The notes: generated from the letters alone by a model not told the origin. A stretch of 64,000 nucleotides of DNA from Oscillospiraceae bacterium (GCA_017518255.1 JAFWVK010000103.1:1-64000), one strand, 5' to 3'. Shown: positions 1 through 8,480, counted from the stretch's first letter. Translations and numbers: made by a program.

Positions 1-192
1 AAGGTCGCGGAGTCCAGAGGCGGAGCCTCTGGTCGCTGCCCGCAGGCAGCGAAACTCCCTATTGCGTGAAAAAAGCGCTAAAGATGGGGGCTTGGGGGAA
101 GGAAAACAAGAGTTTTCCTTCCCCCATTATCAATCTTTCGTACCTCTTTTGACAGGAACAAATTGCAGAATAAGTGACTTTATCTACAAGCT
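1..192 (-). repeat. Multi-hairpin dispersed repeat, copy A (cut by window edge)
   Basis: Read on the minus strand this matches the elements at 42250-42500 and 58340-58575. Three stems are visible: a 13-bp stem at 94-106/113-125 with loop CTCTTG (minus strand), an 8-bp stem at 33-40/45-52 with loop TGCG, and an 8-bp stem at 14-21/25-32. The third stem differs in sequence from the other copies but still pairs. The far end, including the fourth hairpin, lies outside the window. No credible gene is present; open frames here are translations of the repeat. Confidence 0.8.
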
Positions 193-195
193 GAA

Positions 196-222
196 ACAGC
201 CTGCATATTTCATGCAGGCTGT
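196..222 (-). terminator. Hairpin after the repeat-rich membrane protein gene
   Basis: ACAGCCTGCAT pairs perfectly with ATGCAGGCTGT across a 5-nt loop, 9 bp past the stop of the gene ending at 232. On the minus strand only a short TTTC tract follows, so termination may be weak. The repeat element begins directly after it, as at the other two copies. Confidence 0.55.
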
Positions 223-231
223 TCTCAGTTA

Positions 232-2004
232 TCAGTTTGAAACGGTGTGTGTGCCTTCGCTGCTCTTGACGGTTACAAAATCCGTAGCAAACCATTTGCC
301 GTCTTCCGATTTTACCAGCGTCCATTTCAGTGTACCGGCATAATCGTTAATTACCTTCTTGGTCAGCTGGTATTCGTAATCCACTTCGCATGTGCAGCAG
401 TTATCCGAATACATCTGCAAATGATAAACAGTTGTCGGACCGTCCTTGCGGGCTGTGTAGGGATTGTTCCAGTGCAGTTCAAACATCAGAGTCGGGTTGG
501 ACAGCGTATTGTAGCAATTGGATTTGTAAACAAGGAGCTTTGAAAGTGCGTTGAAGTTTTTGGTCTGTGCCTCGTCCTTGTTGATGACATAATTGATATA
601 TGCGCCGGTCAGGTCGGTTGCACGCTGCATGAATTCTTCACTGATCGACTCTTCATAGGCAGGCTCATAGGTGACGGAGAGATGCTTGGCAGTAGATTTC
701 GGATCATCCTTCTGCGTGAGGATTCTGCCTGATGCATCCTTTGCTTCGATAACCGGTGCAGCATACAGTCCGGTGATTTTGCACTGCTGTGCAGTGGGCT
801 GTTCGGCATATTTCAGCGCTGCGTCGTCCAGCTTCAGCGGGGAGTCGCAGGGTGTTATGATGCTCTGATCGACTGTGATGCCGTTGACGGTCAGCGTGGA
901 GCCGGCAGGCATTACAACATTCAGGTCGTATTCCGGCTCGGAGGCAACTTCCATCAGCGAGGTAACCTCTCCGACCTCCCAGAGGTCGAAGTCATGCTTT
1001 TTGGTTCCGCCCTTCCGCTTCAGTTCAACCTGTGCGATTGCCGTTTCACCGCAGCGGAGATAATAAACCGGTTTCTTTTCGGTGAATTCCTTACTGTTTT
1101 TCCGCCAGGAGAAGGTATAGTCTTCCGGCTGGCTGATTTCCAGTGTATTGTAAATAGAATCTGTTGTTTCATACTGCGAAAGCGGCAGCTCATTGATTTT
1201 TTCCTTGAGAAGATCCTGATAGAAGGCTTCCTTTGCTGCCGGATCGGATTCATTCAGCTGCGTGATATAGTTTTCGATTGTGTACTTGGGCTGAGAATCC
1301 TCATATTCCCGGCAGAGAACCCAAATCCAGCGCAGGATAAACGCAATAAAGATCAGGAAGAGGACAATATAAATTGTCATACCGAGACGCCAGTATGAAA
1401 TATGCTTCTTTGATCCGGTCTGTGCTTCGGCAGTATGATCTGCGGCTGCGCGTGTTCCGGTGTGTGCCCGGGCGGCGCTGCCTGCGGGGGAGCGTCTCTG
1501 CGGACTGCCGTTTGCGCGGGCTCCGGCGGATGCACGGCTTTCGGCAAATCTGCTGCCTGGCGGTGTCTGCCTGTTCCCTGCGGGTTTCGCGCCTGTTCCT
1601 GCGGGACGGTTTCCGGATGCAAAACGGGTTCCGGACGGACGCTGTGTTCCTGCGGGGGCTTGTCTGTTTCCTGCGGGACGGTTCCCTGTCGGACGCTGTG
1701 CATCTGCGGGCGCCTGTCTGGTTCCGGCAGGTCTGGTTCCCTGCGCCGGACGCTGGGTTCCTGCGGGCGCCTGTCTGGTTCCGGCAGGTTTTGTACCTGC
1801 GCCTGCGGGTCTGCTGCCTGCGGGTCTGCTGCCTGCGGGTCTGCTGCCTGCGGGACGGCTTCCCTGAGCCGGGCGCTGTTCCGGAGATCTTCCGGGCTGC
1901 CGGCTGTTCTTCATCTGCTGCTGTGAAGCCGGACGTGCCGGTCTTTTTTGAGGCCGTCTGCCGTTTTCGCCCGGCAGACGGACTTCCTGCTGTTCGTATT
2001 CCAT
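232..2004 (-). CDS. Repeat-rich single-pass membrane protein, unknown function
   Basis: 590 residues. Residues 1-200 are a low-complexity basic segment rich in Arg, Pro, Ala and Gly, built from GSRPA/GTRQA-type units. A hydrophobic segment at about 207-231 is the only membrane span. The remaining 360 residues are soluble and by charge should lie outside the cell; no family was recognised in them. The gene starts 22 nt after the phosphodiester-glycosidase-like gene ends, so the two are probably one operon. GGAG lies about 13 nt before the ATG, a slightly long spacing. The N-terminal segment might bind nucleic acid or wall polymers, but that is only inference. Confidence 0.75.
   Translation of the reverse strand: MEYEQQEVRLPGENGRRPQKRPARPASQQQMKNSRQPGRSPEQRPAQGSRPAGSRPAGSRPAGSRPAGAGTKPAGTRQAPAGTQRPAQGTRPAGTRQAPADAQRPTGNRPAGNRQAPAGTQRPSGTRFASGNRPAGTGAKPAGNRQTPPGSRFAESRASAGARANGSPQRRSPAGSAARAHTGTRAAADHTAEAQTGSKKHISYWRLGMTIYIVLFLIFIAFILRWIWVLCREYEDSQPKYTIENYITQLNESDPAAKEAFYQDLLKEKINELPLSQYETTDSIYNTLEISQPEDYTFSWRKNSKEFTEKKPVYYLRCGETAIAQVELKRKGGTKKHDFDLWEVGEVTSLMEVASEPEYDLNVVMPAGSTLTVNGITVDQSIITPCDSPLKLDDAALKYAEQPTAQQCKITGLYAAPVIEAKDASGRILTQKDDPKSTAKHLSVTYEPAYEESISEEFMQRATDLTGAYINYVINKDEAQTKNFNALSKLLVYKSNCYNTLSNPTLMFELHWNNPYTARKDGPTTVYHLQMYSDNCCTCEVDYEYQLTKKVINDYAGTLKWTLVKSEDGKWFATDFVTVKSSEGTHTVSN
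1802..1856. repeat. 15-bp tandem repeat inside coding sequence
   Basis: About 3.5 copies of a 15-bp unit (CCTGCGGGTCTGCTG on the plus strand) encode consecutive GSRPA pentapeptides in the N-terminal part of the membrane protein gene. Such a perfect coding repeat is prone to length change. Confidence 0.85.
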
Positions 2005-2026
2005 GAAATCTGTATCTCTCCTTCCG

Positions 2027-3061
2027 TCACTGTTCCGGTGCGACGAGCCAGCAGCTCGGCATTTTCCGCGGTCCGTTCAGGGACGAGCAGACCGTCACAA
2101 GATCGCCGTCATAAATCATCTGAGAAGAACTTCCGCCGTCAAGGTTTGCCGCATTGACGGCACCGTGCTGAAGCATAACGGAAATCAGATCGTCATAAGT
2201 AGCGCCGAGGGAGCCGGGCTGTCTGCCGTCAATGACCAGAATGAGAACAGTACCGTCTTCTGTCTGACCGATTGCAGATCTGGGGTTGAGGCCGCCGCCG
2301 AGATCCTTTTCCTCGTTGAGCGGTTTGCCGTTGACAATCAGCATCGGGCCGAAGCAGACTGCATCGCGGATGCCCGCATCAATTGCCTGCTGACCGGTCA
2401 TGGTGCCGACATGAAGAATGTTATTGTCATCAAAGCCGATGACGTCATAGGATGCACCCCGCACACCCCATTTCATTTCGCCTTGCGAGATAACCATTGC
2501 AAGCGGGGTTCCGCCGTTTCCGACGCCGCCGTTATCCTCAAAGCCGCCGGCATTGATGCCTGCAATCGCGCCGTAGCTACTTACCATTTCCGCGACGCGC
2601 TTTCCCTCATGTCCTTTTCCGAATTCGCCGGAGATACCGACGAACACGCGGGAGGGGTCTGCGATTTTCAGGAGCTTTCCGCGGTAGGTTGTGCCGGTAA
2701 CCTCGACCAGTTCGGTTGCGGGACGGTCGGATTCTCCGCCGTTTCCGTCTTCACTGGCTTTTGCGGTGATTTTCACGAGATCGGGATTTGTGACCTCATC
2801 GGTTGTATTGCTGCGGAAGGTACCGACATATTCCGCAATCTGTTCATCCGTATAGAACCAGTCGGCGAGGAATTTAATCGCACTGGTTTCCTTGACAGAG
2901 CAGACAAAAATCTTCTGCGCGGTCGGGAAAGGTCCCTTTGCGATGACGAGCATAATCATCAGAAGGCCGAATACAATCAGGATAATTGTGGTAAAAAATA
3001 CGATAAAACAGCGTGCAATCACTTTTCCAATTGTCAGCTGTTTTGCTTTCGCTTGTGCCAT
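2027..3061 (-). CDS. Phosphodiester glycosidase (NAGPA-like) family protein, membrane anchored
   Basis: 344 residues with one N-terminal membrane segment (about 14-41) and an exported domain. Family-like motifs are visible: AGINAGGF, a segment GGLNPRSAIGQ, LVIDGRQPGS and NAANLDGGSSSQM near the C-terminus. These match the domain shared by human N-acetylglucosamine-1-phosphodiester alpha-N-acetylglucosaminidase and bacterial homologues often annotated as exopolysaccharide proteins. It probably cleaves a glycosyl phosphodiester in wall or capsule polymers; the substrate cannot be read from sequence. A promoter lies at 3133-3161. The repeat-rich membrane protein gene follows after 22 nt. Confidence 0.8.
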   Translation of the reverse strand: MAQAKAKQLTIGKVIARCFIVFFTTIILIVFGLLMIMLVIAKGPFPTAQKIFVCSVKETSAIKFLADWFYTDEQIAEYVGTFRSNTTDEVTNPDLVKITAKASEDGNGGESDRPATELVEVTGTTYRGKLLKIADPSRVFVGISGEFGKGHEGKRVAEMVSSYGAIAGINAGGFEDNGGVGNGGTPLAMVISQGEMKWGVRGASYDVIGFDDNNILHVGTMTGQQAIDAGIRDAVCFGPMLIVNGKPLNEEKDLGGGLNPRSAIGQTEDGTVLILVIDGRQPGSLGATYDDLISVMLQHGAVNAANLDGGSSSQMIYDGDLVTVCSSLNGPRKMPSCWLVAPEQ

Positions 3062-3378
3062 AAAAAATCACAGCATCCTTTCTTTTTCTCAATTTGCGCA
3101 TATGGCGGAAACCGCCGAACATAGCACATTCTATTTTAATGCATTTTCAGAAAAAAAGCAAGCGTTTTTTTTATTTTCCGACATATTCCTCATTGTCTGC
3201 GTTTTTTCAGACTATTTTGTGTGACAGATGACAAAGCGGTTCTTTCCGTCTGCATCCGGCAGTCCGGAAAGCAGTGTCAGAATCTGTCGAAGCCGCATAT
3301 GCTAATGCAGGCAGACCGCAGGCTTCTGCCGATTATCCGGGCAGTACAGCTGTCCGGCAGTGTAAAGGAGTGGATCAG
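3062..3378. other. Intergenic region between divergent genes
   Basis: It holds the minus-strand promoter at 3133-3161 and a long A/T run. On the plus strand the desulfurase pair has an AAAGGAG ribosome binding site at 3364-3370, but I see no clear promoter for it. A longer in-frame extension of the small gene back to 3274 is possible but has no ribosome binding site. Confidence 0.6.
3133..3161 (-). promoter_or_regulatory. Promoter of the phosphodiester-glycosidase operon
   Basis: TTGCTT at 3156-3161 and TAAAAT at 3133-3138 on the minus strand, spaced 17 bp, about 70 bp before the start codon at 3061. Confidence 0.55.
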
Positions 3379-3576
3379 ATGGAGACACATTTTACCGTTT
3401 CATCAGCGACTTTTGCGGAAAAGACAAAACAGCTTCTTTCGCGGTACCGGTTCCGGTTTCAGGTGCAGAAGGTTACCGGTTCCGCCGGCTGTGCTTATCA
3501 ATTTACGGTTTCTGCCGAGCCGGCAGCGGTATTCGCCCTGCTGACCGCACAGCGGATTCCCTATCAGACCTGCTGA
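3379..3576 (+). CDS. DUF3343-like small protein, putative sulfur/selenium carrier
   Basis: 65 residues starting at the ATG that follows AAAGGAG by 8 nt. Size, predicted alpha/beta character and position immediately before a cysteine desulfurase match the DUF3343 'Se/S carrier-like' proteins of Clostridia. The protein ends in Gln-Thr-Cys, and a C-terminal cysteine could accept persulfide from the neighbouring enzyme. The family call rests mainly on context and is moderate; the carrier role is inference. Confidence 0.55.
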   Translation: METHFTVSSATFAEKTKQLLSRYRFRFQVQKVTGSAGCAYQFTVSAEPAAVFALLTAQRIPYQTC

Positions 3577-3594
3577 GAAGGGAGCTGAGCGCGG

Positions 3595-4737
3595 ATGCGG
3601 CAGAATACAAACACACCGGTATATTTCGACAATGCTGCGACCAGCTTTCCGAAGCCCGAATCTGTATACCGCGCCGTGCAGCAAGCCATGCGGCAGACTG
3701 GCGGCAATCCGGGCAGGGGCGGTCATCCTCTTGCACACCGTGCCGGGGAAGCGGTGTATCATGCACGGGAGACGGCGGCAGGAATGTTTGCGGCAGAACC
3801 CGAACATGTCGTATTCACACTGAACTGCACACACGCGCTGAATCTGGCGGTTCACGGACTGCTGCATCAGGGAGATCATGTAATCATCAGCAATCATGAG
3901 CATAATTCCGTTGCACGGCAGGCTGCGGCGCTTGCGGATTCCGGCATCATCCGGCTTTCGGTTGCGAACGTGTTTCCGGAGGATGACAGAACCGTTGCAG
4001 AATTCCGCCGGCTTCTGAGACCGGATACACGGGCGGTCATCTGTATGCTGGTCAGCAATGTGACGGGGCAGATTCTGCCCTACCGGCAGATTGCTGCGGT
4101 CTGCCGTGCGAACAAAACCGCTTTTCTTGCAGACGGCGCGCAGGGCTGCGGGGTTCTGCCGGTCACGCTTCAGGACGGAATGCAGATTCTCTGCACCGCC
4201 GGTCATAAGGGCATGTACGGTCCGGCGGGGACAGGACTTCTGATATCGGACGGAACGCTCGCGCTGGAGCCGCTGATGCAGGGCGGAACCGGTTCGCTTT
4301 CCGCATCGCTGGAACAGCCGGACTTTCTGCCGGATGCGCTGGAGCCGGGGACAGTGAATGTTCCGGGAATCGCCGGACTGGATACCGGTATGCAGTACGT
4401 GAAGCAAAAGGGAACCGAGCGGATTTTCATGCAGGAAACTGCGCTCTGTGACAGACTGATTGCCGGGCTGCGGAAGATGCCGGATGCCGTCATTTACCGG
4501 CAGCCGGGCGCACGCTATGCGCCGGTTGTATCCTTTACGCTCGGCAGGGAAAAGCCCGATGAAACCGCAGCACGGCTAGCGGCACAGGGATTCTGTGTGC
4601 GGGCGGGGCTGCACTGTGCGCCGCTTGCGCACCGCGCACTCGGAACCCCGTCGGGAACCGTCCGGTTTTCGCCGTCCTGTTTCAATACCGAAGCGGAAAC
4701 GGATGCATTTCTCAGGGCGCTTCGGGTACAGCCTTAG
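3595..4737 (+). CDS. Cysteine desulfurase family protein (class V aminotransferase)
   Basis: 380 residues, normal family length. The N-terminus FDNAATSFPKP is typical. The PLP lysine is K205 in TAGHKGMYGP, the PLP-contacting Asp is in LADGAQG (about 180), and the catalytic cysteine is C341 in RAGLHCAPLAH. It should convert cysteine to alanine with transfer of sulfur to a carrier. It lies 18 nt after the putative carrier gene and is probably co-transcribed. The form resembles the short 'family protein' subgroup rather than IscS or SufS with their partners; no IscU or SufU is adjacent. The acceptor pathway (thiolation, selenium or Fe-S) is unknown. Confidence 0.88.
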   Translation: MRQNTNTPVYFDNAATSFPKPESVYRAVQQAMRQTGGNPGRGGHPLAHRAGEAVYHARETAAGMFAAEPEHVVFTLNCTHALNLAVHGLLHQGDHVIISNHEHNSVARQAAALADSGIIRLSVANVFPEDDRTVAEFRRLLRPDTRAVICMLVSNVTGQILPYRQIAAVCRANKTAFLADGAQGCGVLPVTLQDGMQILCTAGHKGMYGPAGTGLLISDGTLALEPLMQGGTGSLSASLEQPDFLPDALEPGTVNVPGIAGLDTGMQYVKQKGTERIFMQETALCDRLIAGLRKMPDAVIYRQPGARYAPVVSFTLGREKPDETAARLAAQGFCVRAGLHCAPLAHRALGTPSGTVRFSPSCFNTEAETDAFLRALRVQP

Positions 4738-4746
4738 TGCAGACAA

Positions 4747-4896
4747 AACAAAACAGGCTTTCTCACGGATCAATGAGAAAGCCTGTTTTGCTTTACGGGT
4801 ATCGAGAGGGCAGTGATTTACCATGAAAGGCTGACGCATCATATTCCGGTAATGAAATACGGATGTTTTCCATTTCGGACGCTTGCTGCGCCTTCC
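4747..4896 (-). ncRNA. Candidate orphan small RNA (about 150 nt)
   Basis: A strong promoter at 4903-4931 and a 15-bp terminator hairpin at 4751-4789 followed by T-rich sequence face the same way on the minus strand with no convincing gene between. An internal helix CGTATTTC/GGAATATG can form. A 19-codon frame starts 2 nt after the -10 box but has no ribosome binding site. It is placed between dacF and the desulfurase gene. It could instead be a small leaderless peptide gene or a decayed locus. Confidence 0.35.
4751..4789. terminator. Bidirectional terminator after the desulfurase gene
   Basis: AAACAGGCTTTCTCA pairs with TGAGAAAGCCTGTTT around an 8-nt loop. T-rich sequence follows in both directions, so it can serve the desulfurase gene on the plus strand and the candidate small RNA on the minus strand. 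Confidence 0.8.
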
Positions 4897-4902
4897 ATAA
4901 TG

Positions 4903-4931
4903 ATTATAGCAAAATTATATAAATCCGTCAA
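4903..4931 (-). promoter_or_regulatory. Promoter of the candidate small RNA
   Basis: TTGACG at 4926-4931 and TATAAT at 4903-4908 on the minus strand with a 17-bp spacer. It is downstream of dacF and points away from it, so it does not serve that gene. Confidence 0.65.
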
Positions 4932-5040
4932 GTGGTTTTCGGCATTTTGATGCAAAATCAGCGGATTACACATAATAAAGTCTTTGGAATTGTAAACTTT
5001 GACGATGAATATACTATTTGTAAAACGCAAAAGGGCAGGA

Positions 5041-6198
5041 TTATCCAGTCCGGAAGATTTCTTTGAGCCATGCAAAGAAACTGCGGCGCGGTTTCGGCTC
5101 ATTTTTGACAGCGGTCAGCTCCTTTGCCGTATAGAGCGGCAGCCTTGCGACTTCCCCGTGTTCGCCGCTGTAAACCAGCTCTCCGACGGGAGTACCCTTT
5201 GCAACCGGCGCGGTCAGGAAGGGCGGCAGCAGGACGGAAACGGTAATCTCCGGCGGAATGCCGCGCCAAGCCGTGAGAGTCAGCGGCTCTCTGGCATAGA
5301 CCGGAATTGCTGTTTCCGAGCCTCCCTCCGCCGCAATGCTGAGAGAATCCGGCAGCGGGAGGGTGCAGTCCTCAGCCAGTGAGAATCCGTAGTCGTACAG
5401 CTTTTTGTGATCGTTCCAGTCATCGCGGTCAAACAGTGTAACGCAAATCAGCGTTCTGCCGCCGCGCGTACATGCACTGACCAGACATCTTCCTGCGGCA
5501 TCGGTAAAGCCGGTTTTCACGCCGATGACCGTGCTGTCCATTTTGAGAAGCTTGTTTGTATTGGTCAGGGTTCTGGCACAGGGCGGATTCCCGAATGTAA
5601 CGGTCATGGATGGCTTCCGGCAGATTGCTGCAAAATCCGGATTTTTCAGGGCTTCTCTCGCAAGCAGTGCCATGTCTTCCGCCGAAGCGCCGTGTCCCTC
5701 AGCGTCAAGACCGGAGGGTGTGGAGAAATAACTGCGTGTCATCCCGATCTTTTTTGCGCGTTCGTTCATGAGATTCAGGAAATCCGGGATACTGCCCGCG
5801 ACTGCAACCGCCGCCGCATTTGCCGCATCATTGCCGGAGGGCAGCAGCATACCGGCACAGAGTGCCCGCTTGGTGACGGTATCCCCCTCCTGCAAGCCCA
5901 TGGATGAACCTTCAACGTGAATCGCTTCGGAATCGACTGTAAACGGTTTGTCGAGATCGCCGCTCTCCAGTGTCAGGAGTGTCGTCATAATCTTGGTGGT
6001 GCTTGCCATCGGACGTTTTTCCTGCGCGTTCATGCCGAGTACAAGCTGTCCGGTTTCCGCATCCATGAGCGCACAGGCTTTTGCCGAAAGTTCCGGCCTG
6101 TCCGGAACGGCATATGCCCTTTGCATGTTCCGCGGAAGATGCAGCAGGAACATCAGGAAGCCTGCCGCAAAGGATAATACTCTGTATTTCCGCTTCAT
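5041..6198 (-). CDS. dacF: D-alanyl-D-alanine carboxypeptidase, DacF-like penicillin-binding protein
   Basis: 385 residues from the ATG preceded by GGAGG; an upstream in-frame extension lacks a ribosome binding site. A signal peptide occupies about residues 1-30. The three serine-peptidase S11 motifs are intact: S66-T-T-K69, S121-G-N123 and K228-T-G230. A C-terminal PBP5-type domain is followed by an amphipathic end (FFAWLKEIF) that could attach to the membrane. It trims terminal D-Ala from peptidoglycan stem peptides outside the cell and has been linked to sporulation in Bacillus and Clostridia. It overlaps the upstream transglutaminase-like gene by 4 bp, indicating translational coupling. 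Confidence 0.92.
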   Translation of the reverse strand: MKRKYRVLSFAAGFLMFLLHLPRNMQRAYAVPDRPELSAKACALMDAETGQLVLGMNAQEKRPMASTTKIMTTLLTLESGDLDKPFTVDSEAIHVEGSSMGLQEGDTVTKRALCAGMLLPSGNDAANAAAVAVAGSIPDFLNLMNERAKKIGMTRSYFSTPSGLDAEGHGASAEDMALLAREALKNPDFAAICRKPSMTVTFGNPPCARTLTNTNKLLKMDSTVIGVKTGFTDAAGRCLVSACTRGGRTLICVTLFDRDDWNDHKKLYDYGFSLAEDCTLPLPDSLSIAAEGGSETAIPVYAREPLTLTAWRGIPPEITVSVLLPPFLTAPVAKGTPVGELVYSGEHGEVARLPLYTAKELTAVKNEPKPRRSFFAWLKEIFRTG

Positions 6199-7055
6199 TT
6201 CTGTGCCGCCTCCCTGAAATCCTGCGTTCTGCGCATCATGCCGGAGACAATCAGCGGATAGCTGTACGCAGTCCCTTCCGCCGCCGGATATGCTGCCCGG
6301 TTCCATGTGTGCGTTTTGCTCATTTCACTGTCCGTGCGGAGAAAAAAACGGTATTTCTCCGCCGGATCCGTGTCATCCCATGCACAGTCAATATGATACC
6401 ATGCGCCGTCCAGTTCAACCAGATTCCAAGCGTGCGGAACGCCGCCCGCGGTTCCCGATACGGTTATGCAGGGCAGACTGACCGCCTCCGCCAGCAGGGC
6501 AAATGCCGCAGCATATCCGCCGCACTCTGCTTTATGCAGCAGCAGCGCATCCGCAGCCGAGCCAGAAGCACCTTCTGTATAACTGCATTCCCGCAGAATA
6601 CGGTCATGTGCCAGAAGGATCTGCTCCGCCGGGAAATAATCCGAAGCGAATAAAGCAAATGCTGCGGCATAACGTGACAGATCTGCCTTTTCTTTTCGCA
6701 GAACCGTCAAATCCGTACCGTAATACGGCTGAACAGTCAGATGATTGTCTGTATATTTCCACCGAACCGAGCATAATCGCTCCGCCGCGAGAACACTGCT
6801 GCGGCTCGCCTGCTCTGTGCATTCCGCAAGATTCCAGTGCGCCGCGGCATCCGGCAGCGTGAGCGTGAAAAACGGTTCCGTTCTGCACAGAGCCTCATGG
6901 ATGATACCGGTCAGTTCTGCCGGTGTCGATGCATCCGGCGGCGCTTCGGGAGCGGACGGCTCCGCGGAAAAGCCGGAATTTCTCTGACCGCATCCGGTGC
7001 AGAAAAGCGTAACAGATGTCAGCAGAAAAACAGCGGGTTTGCAGGGACTCCGCAT
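6195..7055 (-). CDS. Transglutaminase-like lipoprotein
   Basis: 286 residues. A signal peptide with lipobox LFCTGC gives a lipidated cysteine at C22. A transglutaminase-like core at about 140-235 has the catalytic triad in order: C178 (AECGGYAAAF), H208 (VPHAWNLV) and D223 (WYHIDCAWDD). In bacteria such domains usually act as cysteine peptidases or amidases on surface polymers. It is first in a two-gene unit with dacF, suggesting a role in wall processing. The substrate is unknown. No clear promoter was found upstream. Confidence 0.8.
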   Translation of the reverse strand: MRSPCKPAVFLLTSVTLFCTGCGQRNSGFSAEPSAPEAPPDASTPAELTGIIHEALCRTEPFFTLTLPDAAAHWNLAECTEQASRSSVLAAERLCSVRWKYTDNHLTVQPYYGTDLTVLRKEKADLSRYAAAFALFASDYFPAEQILLAHDRILRECSYTEGASGSAADALLLHKAECGGYAAAFALLAEAVSLPCITVSGTAGGVPHAWNLVELDGAWYHIDCAWDDTDPAEKYRFFLRTDSEMSKTHTWNRAAYPAAEGTAYSYPLIVSGMMRRTQDFREAAQK

Positions 7056-7197
7056 CCGGCATACCTCCTTTCCGGAAAGCTTTGTTCAATAGCAGAATAT
7101 GCAGCAGATGTGTGCTTCATGCCGCCGTCAATGTGACGAATATGCAGTAAAATGAATTGATGATTTTGTGCATCTCTAAGTTTTTTTGAAATAGCTA

Positions 7198-7226
7198 TTG
7201 CCAAAACGACGAAAATAGTGTAGAAT
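7198..7226 (+). promoter_or_regulatory. Promoter of efp
   Basis: TTGCCA at 7198-7203 and TAGAAT at 7221-7226, 17-bp spacer, about 50 bp before the start codon. A TTTTGTGCAT motif at 7164-7173 lies upstream (see findings). Confidence 0.6.
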
Positions 7227-7277
7227 ATTTGTATCTCGAATTATTGTGTCCAATCAAGAAAACGGAGGTTTATGTAT

Positions 7278-7835
7278 ATGATTTCTGCAGGTGATTTTCG
7301 GAACGGTATGACATTTGAAATGGACGGTCAGGTCGTTCAGGTCATTGAGTTCCAGCATGTTAAGCCCGGAAAGGGCGCAGCTTTTGTCCGTACCAAGTAT
7401 AAGAATGTCATCACCGGCGCCGTGGTTGAAACATCCTTCAACCCGACTGCAAAATTCCCGACCGCTTTCGTTGAGCGCAAGGATATGCAATACAGCTACA
7501 ACGACGGTGAGCTCTACTACTTCATGGATCTGGAAACCTACGATCAGGTTCCGATCAGCAAGGATGTTGTCGGCCATGCGCTTGATTTCGTCAAGGAGGA
7601 AATGGAAGTCAAGGTTCTGTCCTATAAGGGCAATGTGTTCGGCATCGAGCCGCCCTTCTTCGTCGAGCTGGAGGTCACTCAGACCGAGCCGGGCGTAAAG
7701 GGCAATACTGCAACCAACGCAACCAAACCGGCAGTTGTCGAGACCGGTGCTGAAATCCGTGTTCCGCTTTTCATCAACGAAGGCGATAAAATCCGTATTG
7801 ATACCCGTACCGGCGAGTACATGGAGCGCGCATAA
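7278..7835 (+). CDS. efp: Elongation factor P
   Basis: 185 residues starting MISAGDF. The ATG at 7278 is 9 nt after GGAGG and matches family length; an ATG at 7272 is only 3 nt after it. The KOW-like N-terminal domain, OB domains and the conserved C-terminal [16 protein letters not shown] are present. The loop [10 protein letters not shown] carries the lysine that is modified in many bacteria. EF-P relieves ribosome stalling at polyproline stretches. The acidic zinc-ribbon gene follows after 61 nt, probably in the same transcript. Confidence 0.96.
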   Translation: MISAGDFRNGMTFEMDGQVVQVIEFQHVKPGKGAAFVRTKYKNVITGAVVETSFNPTAKFPTAFVERKDMQYSYNDGELYYFMDLETYDQVPISKDVVGHALDFVKEEMEVKVLSYKGNVFGIEPPFFVELEVTQTEPGVKGNTATNATKPAVVETGAEIRVPLFINEGDKIRIDTRTGEYMERA

Positions 7836-7896
7836 TTCTGCTGACTGAATGAAATTGTGTTACGCATAGGCGAAACCGCAAAAAAGGAGGATCATC

Positions 7897-8460
7897 ATGA
7901 AGCTGACTGAAAAAATTGCTTATATGAAGGGACTGCTCGACGGCATGGAGCTGAAGGGCGATACAAAGGAAGGCAAGGCAATTCTGCAAATGGCGGATGT
8001 CATGGAGGAAATGGCAGTTTACATTGATGATCTGCAATCGCAGGTAGATGAGCTGACAGAGCTTTGCGATCTGCTTGACAAGGATCTCGGTGATGTCGAA
8101 TCCGATCTCTACGGCGAAGACGATGACGAAGAGGATGAGGATGACGACGAAGAGGATGATGACGACGATGACGATTATCAGATCGGAAAAGTTCTCCCCT
8201 CTGCGTTTGATGATACGGCATTTGAAGACGATGACGAGGATTATGACGAGGTTCAGTATGTTGTAAACTGTCCGAGCTGTGATGAGACTGTTAATCTGAC
8301 GGAAGCGCAGCTGGAGGAGGGCAGCATGATCTGCCCGAACTGCGGGGAACTGCTGGAGTTCAATTATGATAATATTGAGACGGAGTATTCTGAAGAAGAT
8401 ACAGATAAGCCAGACGCCGAGACAACAGATGCCGCGGAATCCGATCACAAAGCCGAATAA
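7897..8460 (+). CDS. CD1247-like protein with acidic linker and zinc ribbon
   Basis: 187 residues. An N-terminal helical domain (about 1-68, starting MKLTEKIAYMKGLLDGM) matches what is annotated in Clostridia as the CD1247 N-terminal domain. It is followed by a run of almost only Asp and Glu (about 73-90) and a four-cysteine zinc ribbon, CPSC and CPNC spaced by about 20 residues. A preceding GGAGG supports the start. No function is established. The very acidic linker suggests binding to basic partners or nucleic-acid mimicry, which is inference. A terminator follows at 8481. Confidence 0.75.
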   Translation: MKLTEKIAYMKGLLDGMELKGDTKEGKAILQMADVMEEMAVYIDDLQSQVDELTELCDLLDKDLGDVESDLYGEDDDEEDEDDDEEDDDDDDDYQIGKVLPSAFDDTAFEDDDEDYDEVQYVVNCPSCDETVNLTEAQLEEGSMICPNCGELLEFNYDNIETEYSEEDTDKPDAETTDAAESDHKAE

Positions 8461-8480
8461 AAACACGATTGCGTAATAAA

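Noticed and set aside
62..343. Small plus-strand frame at the left edge, similar to frames near 42300 and 58400
   Set aside because: The similarity comes from the multi-hairpin repeat; frames differ in phase and start and are not conserved as proteins.
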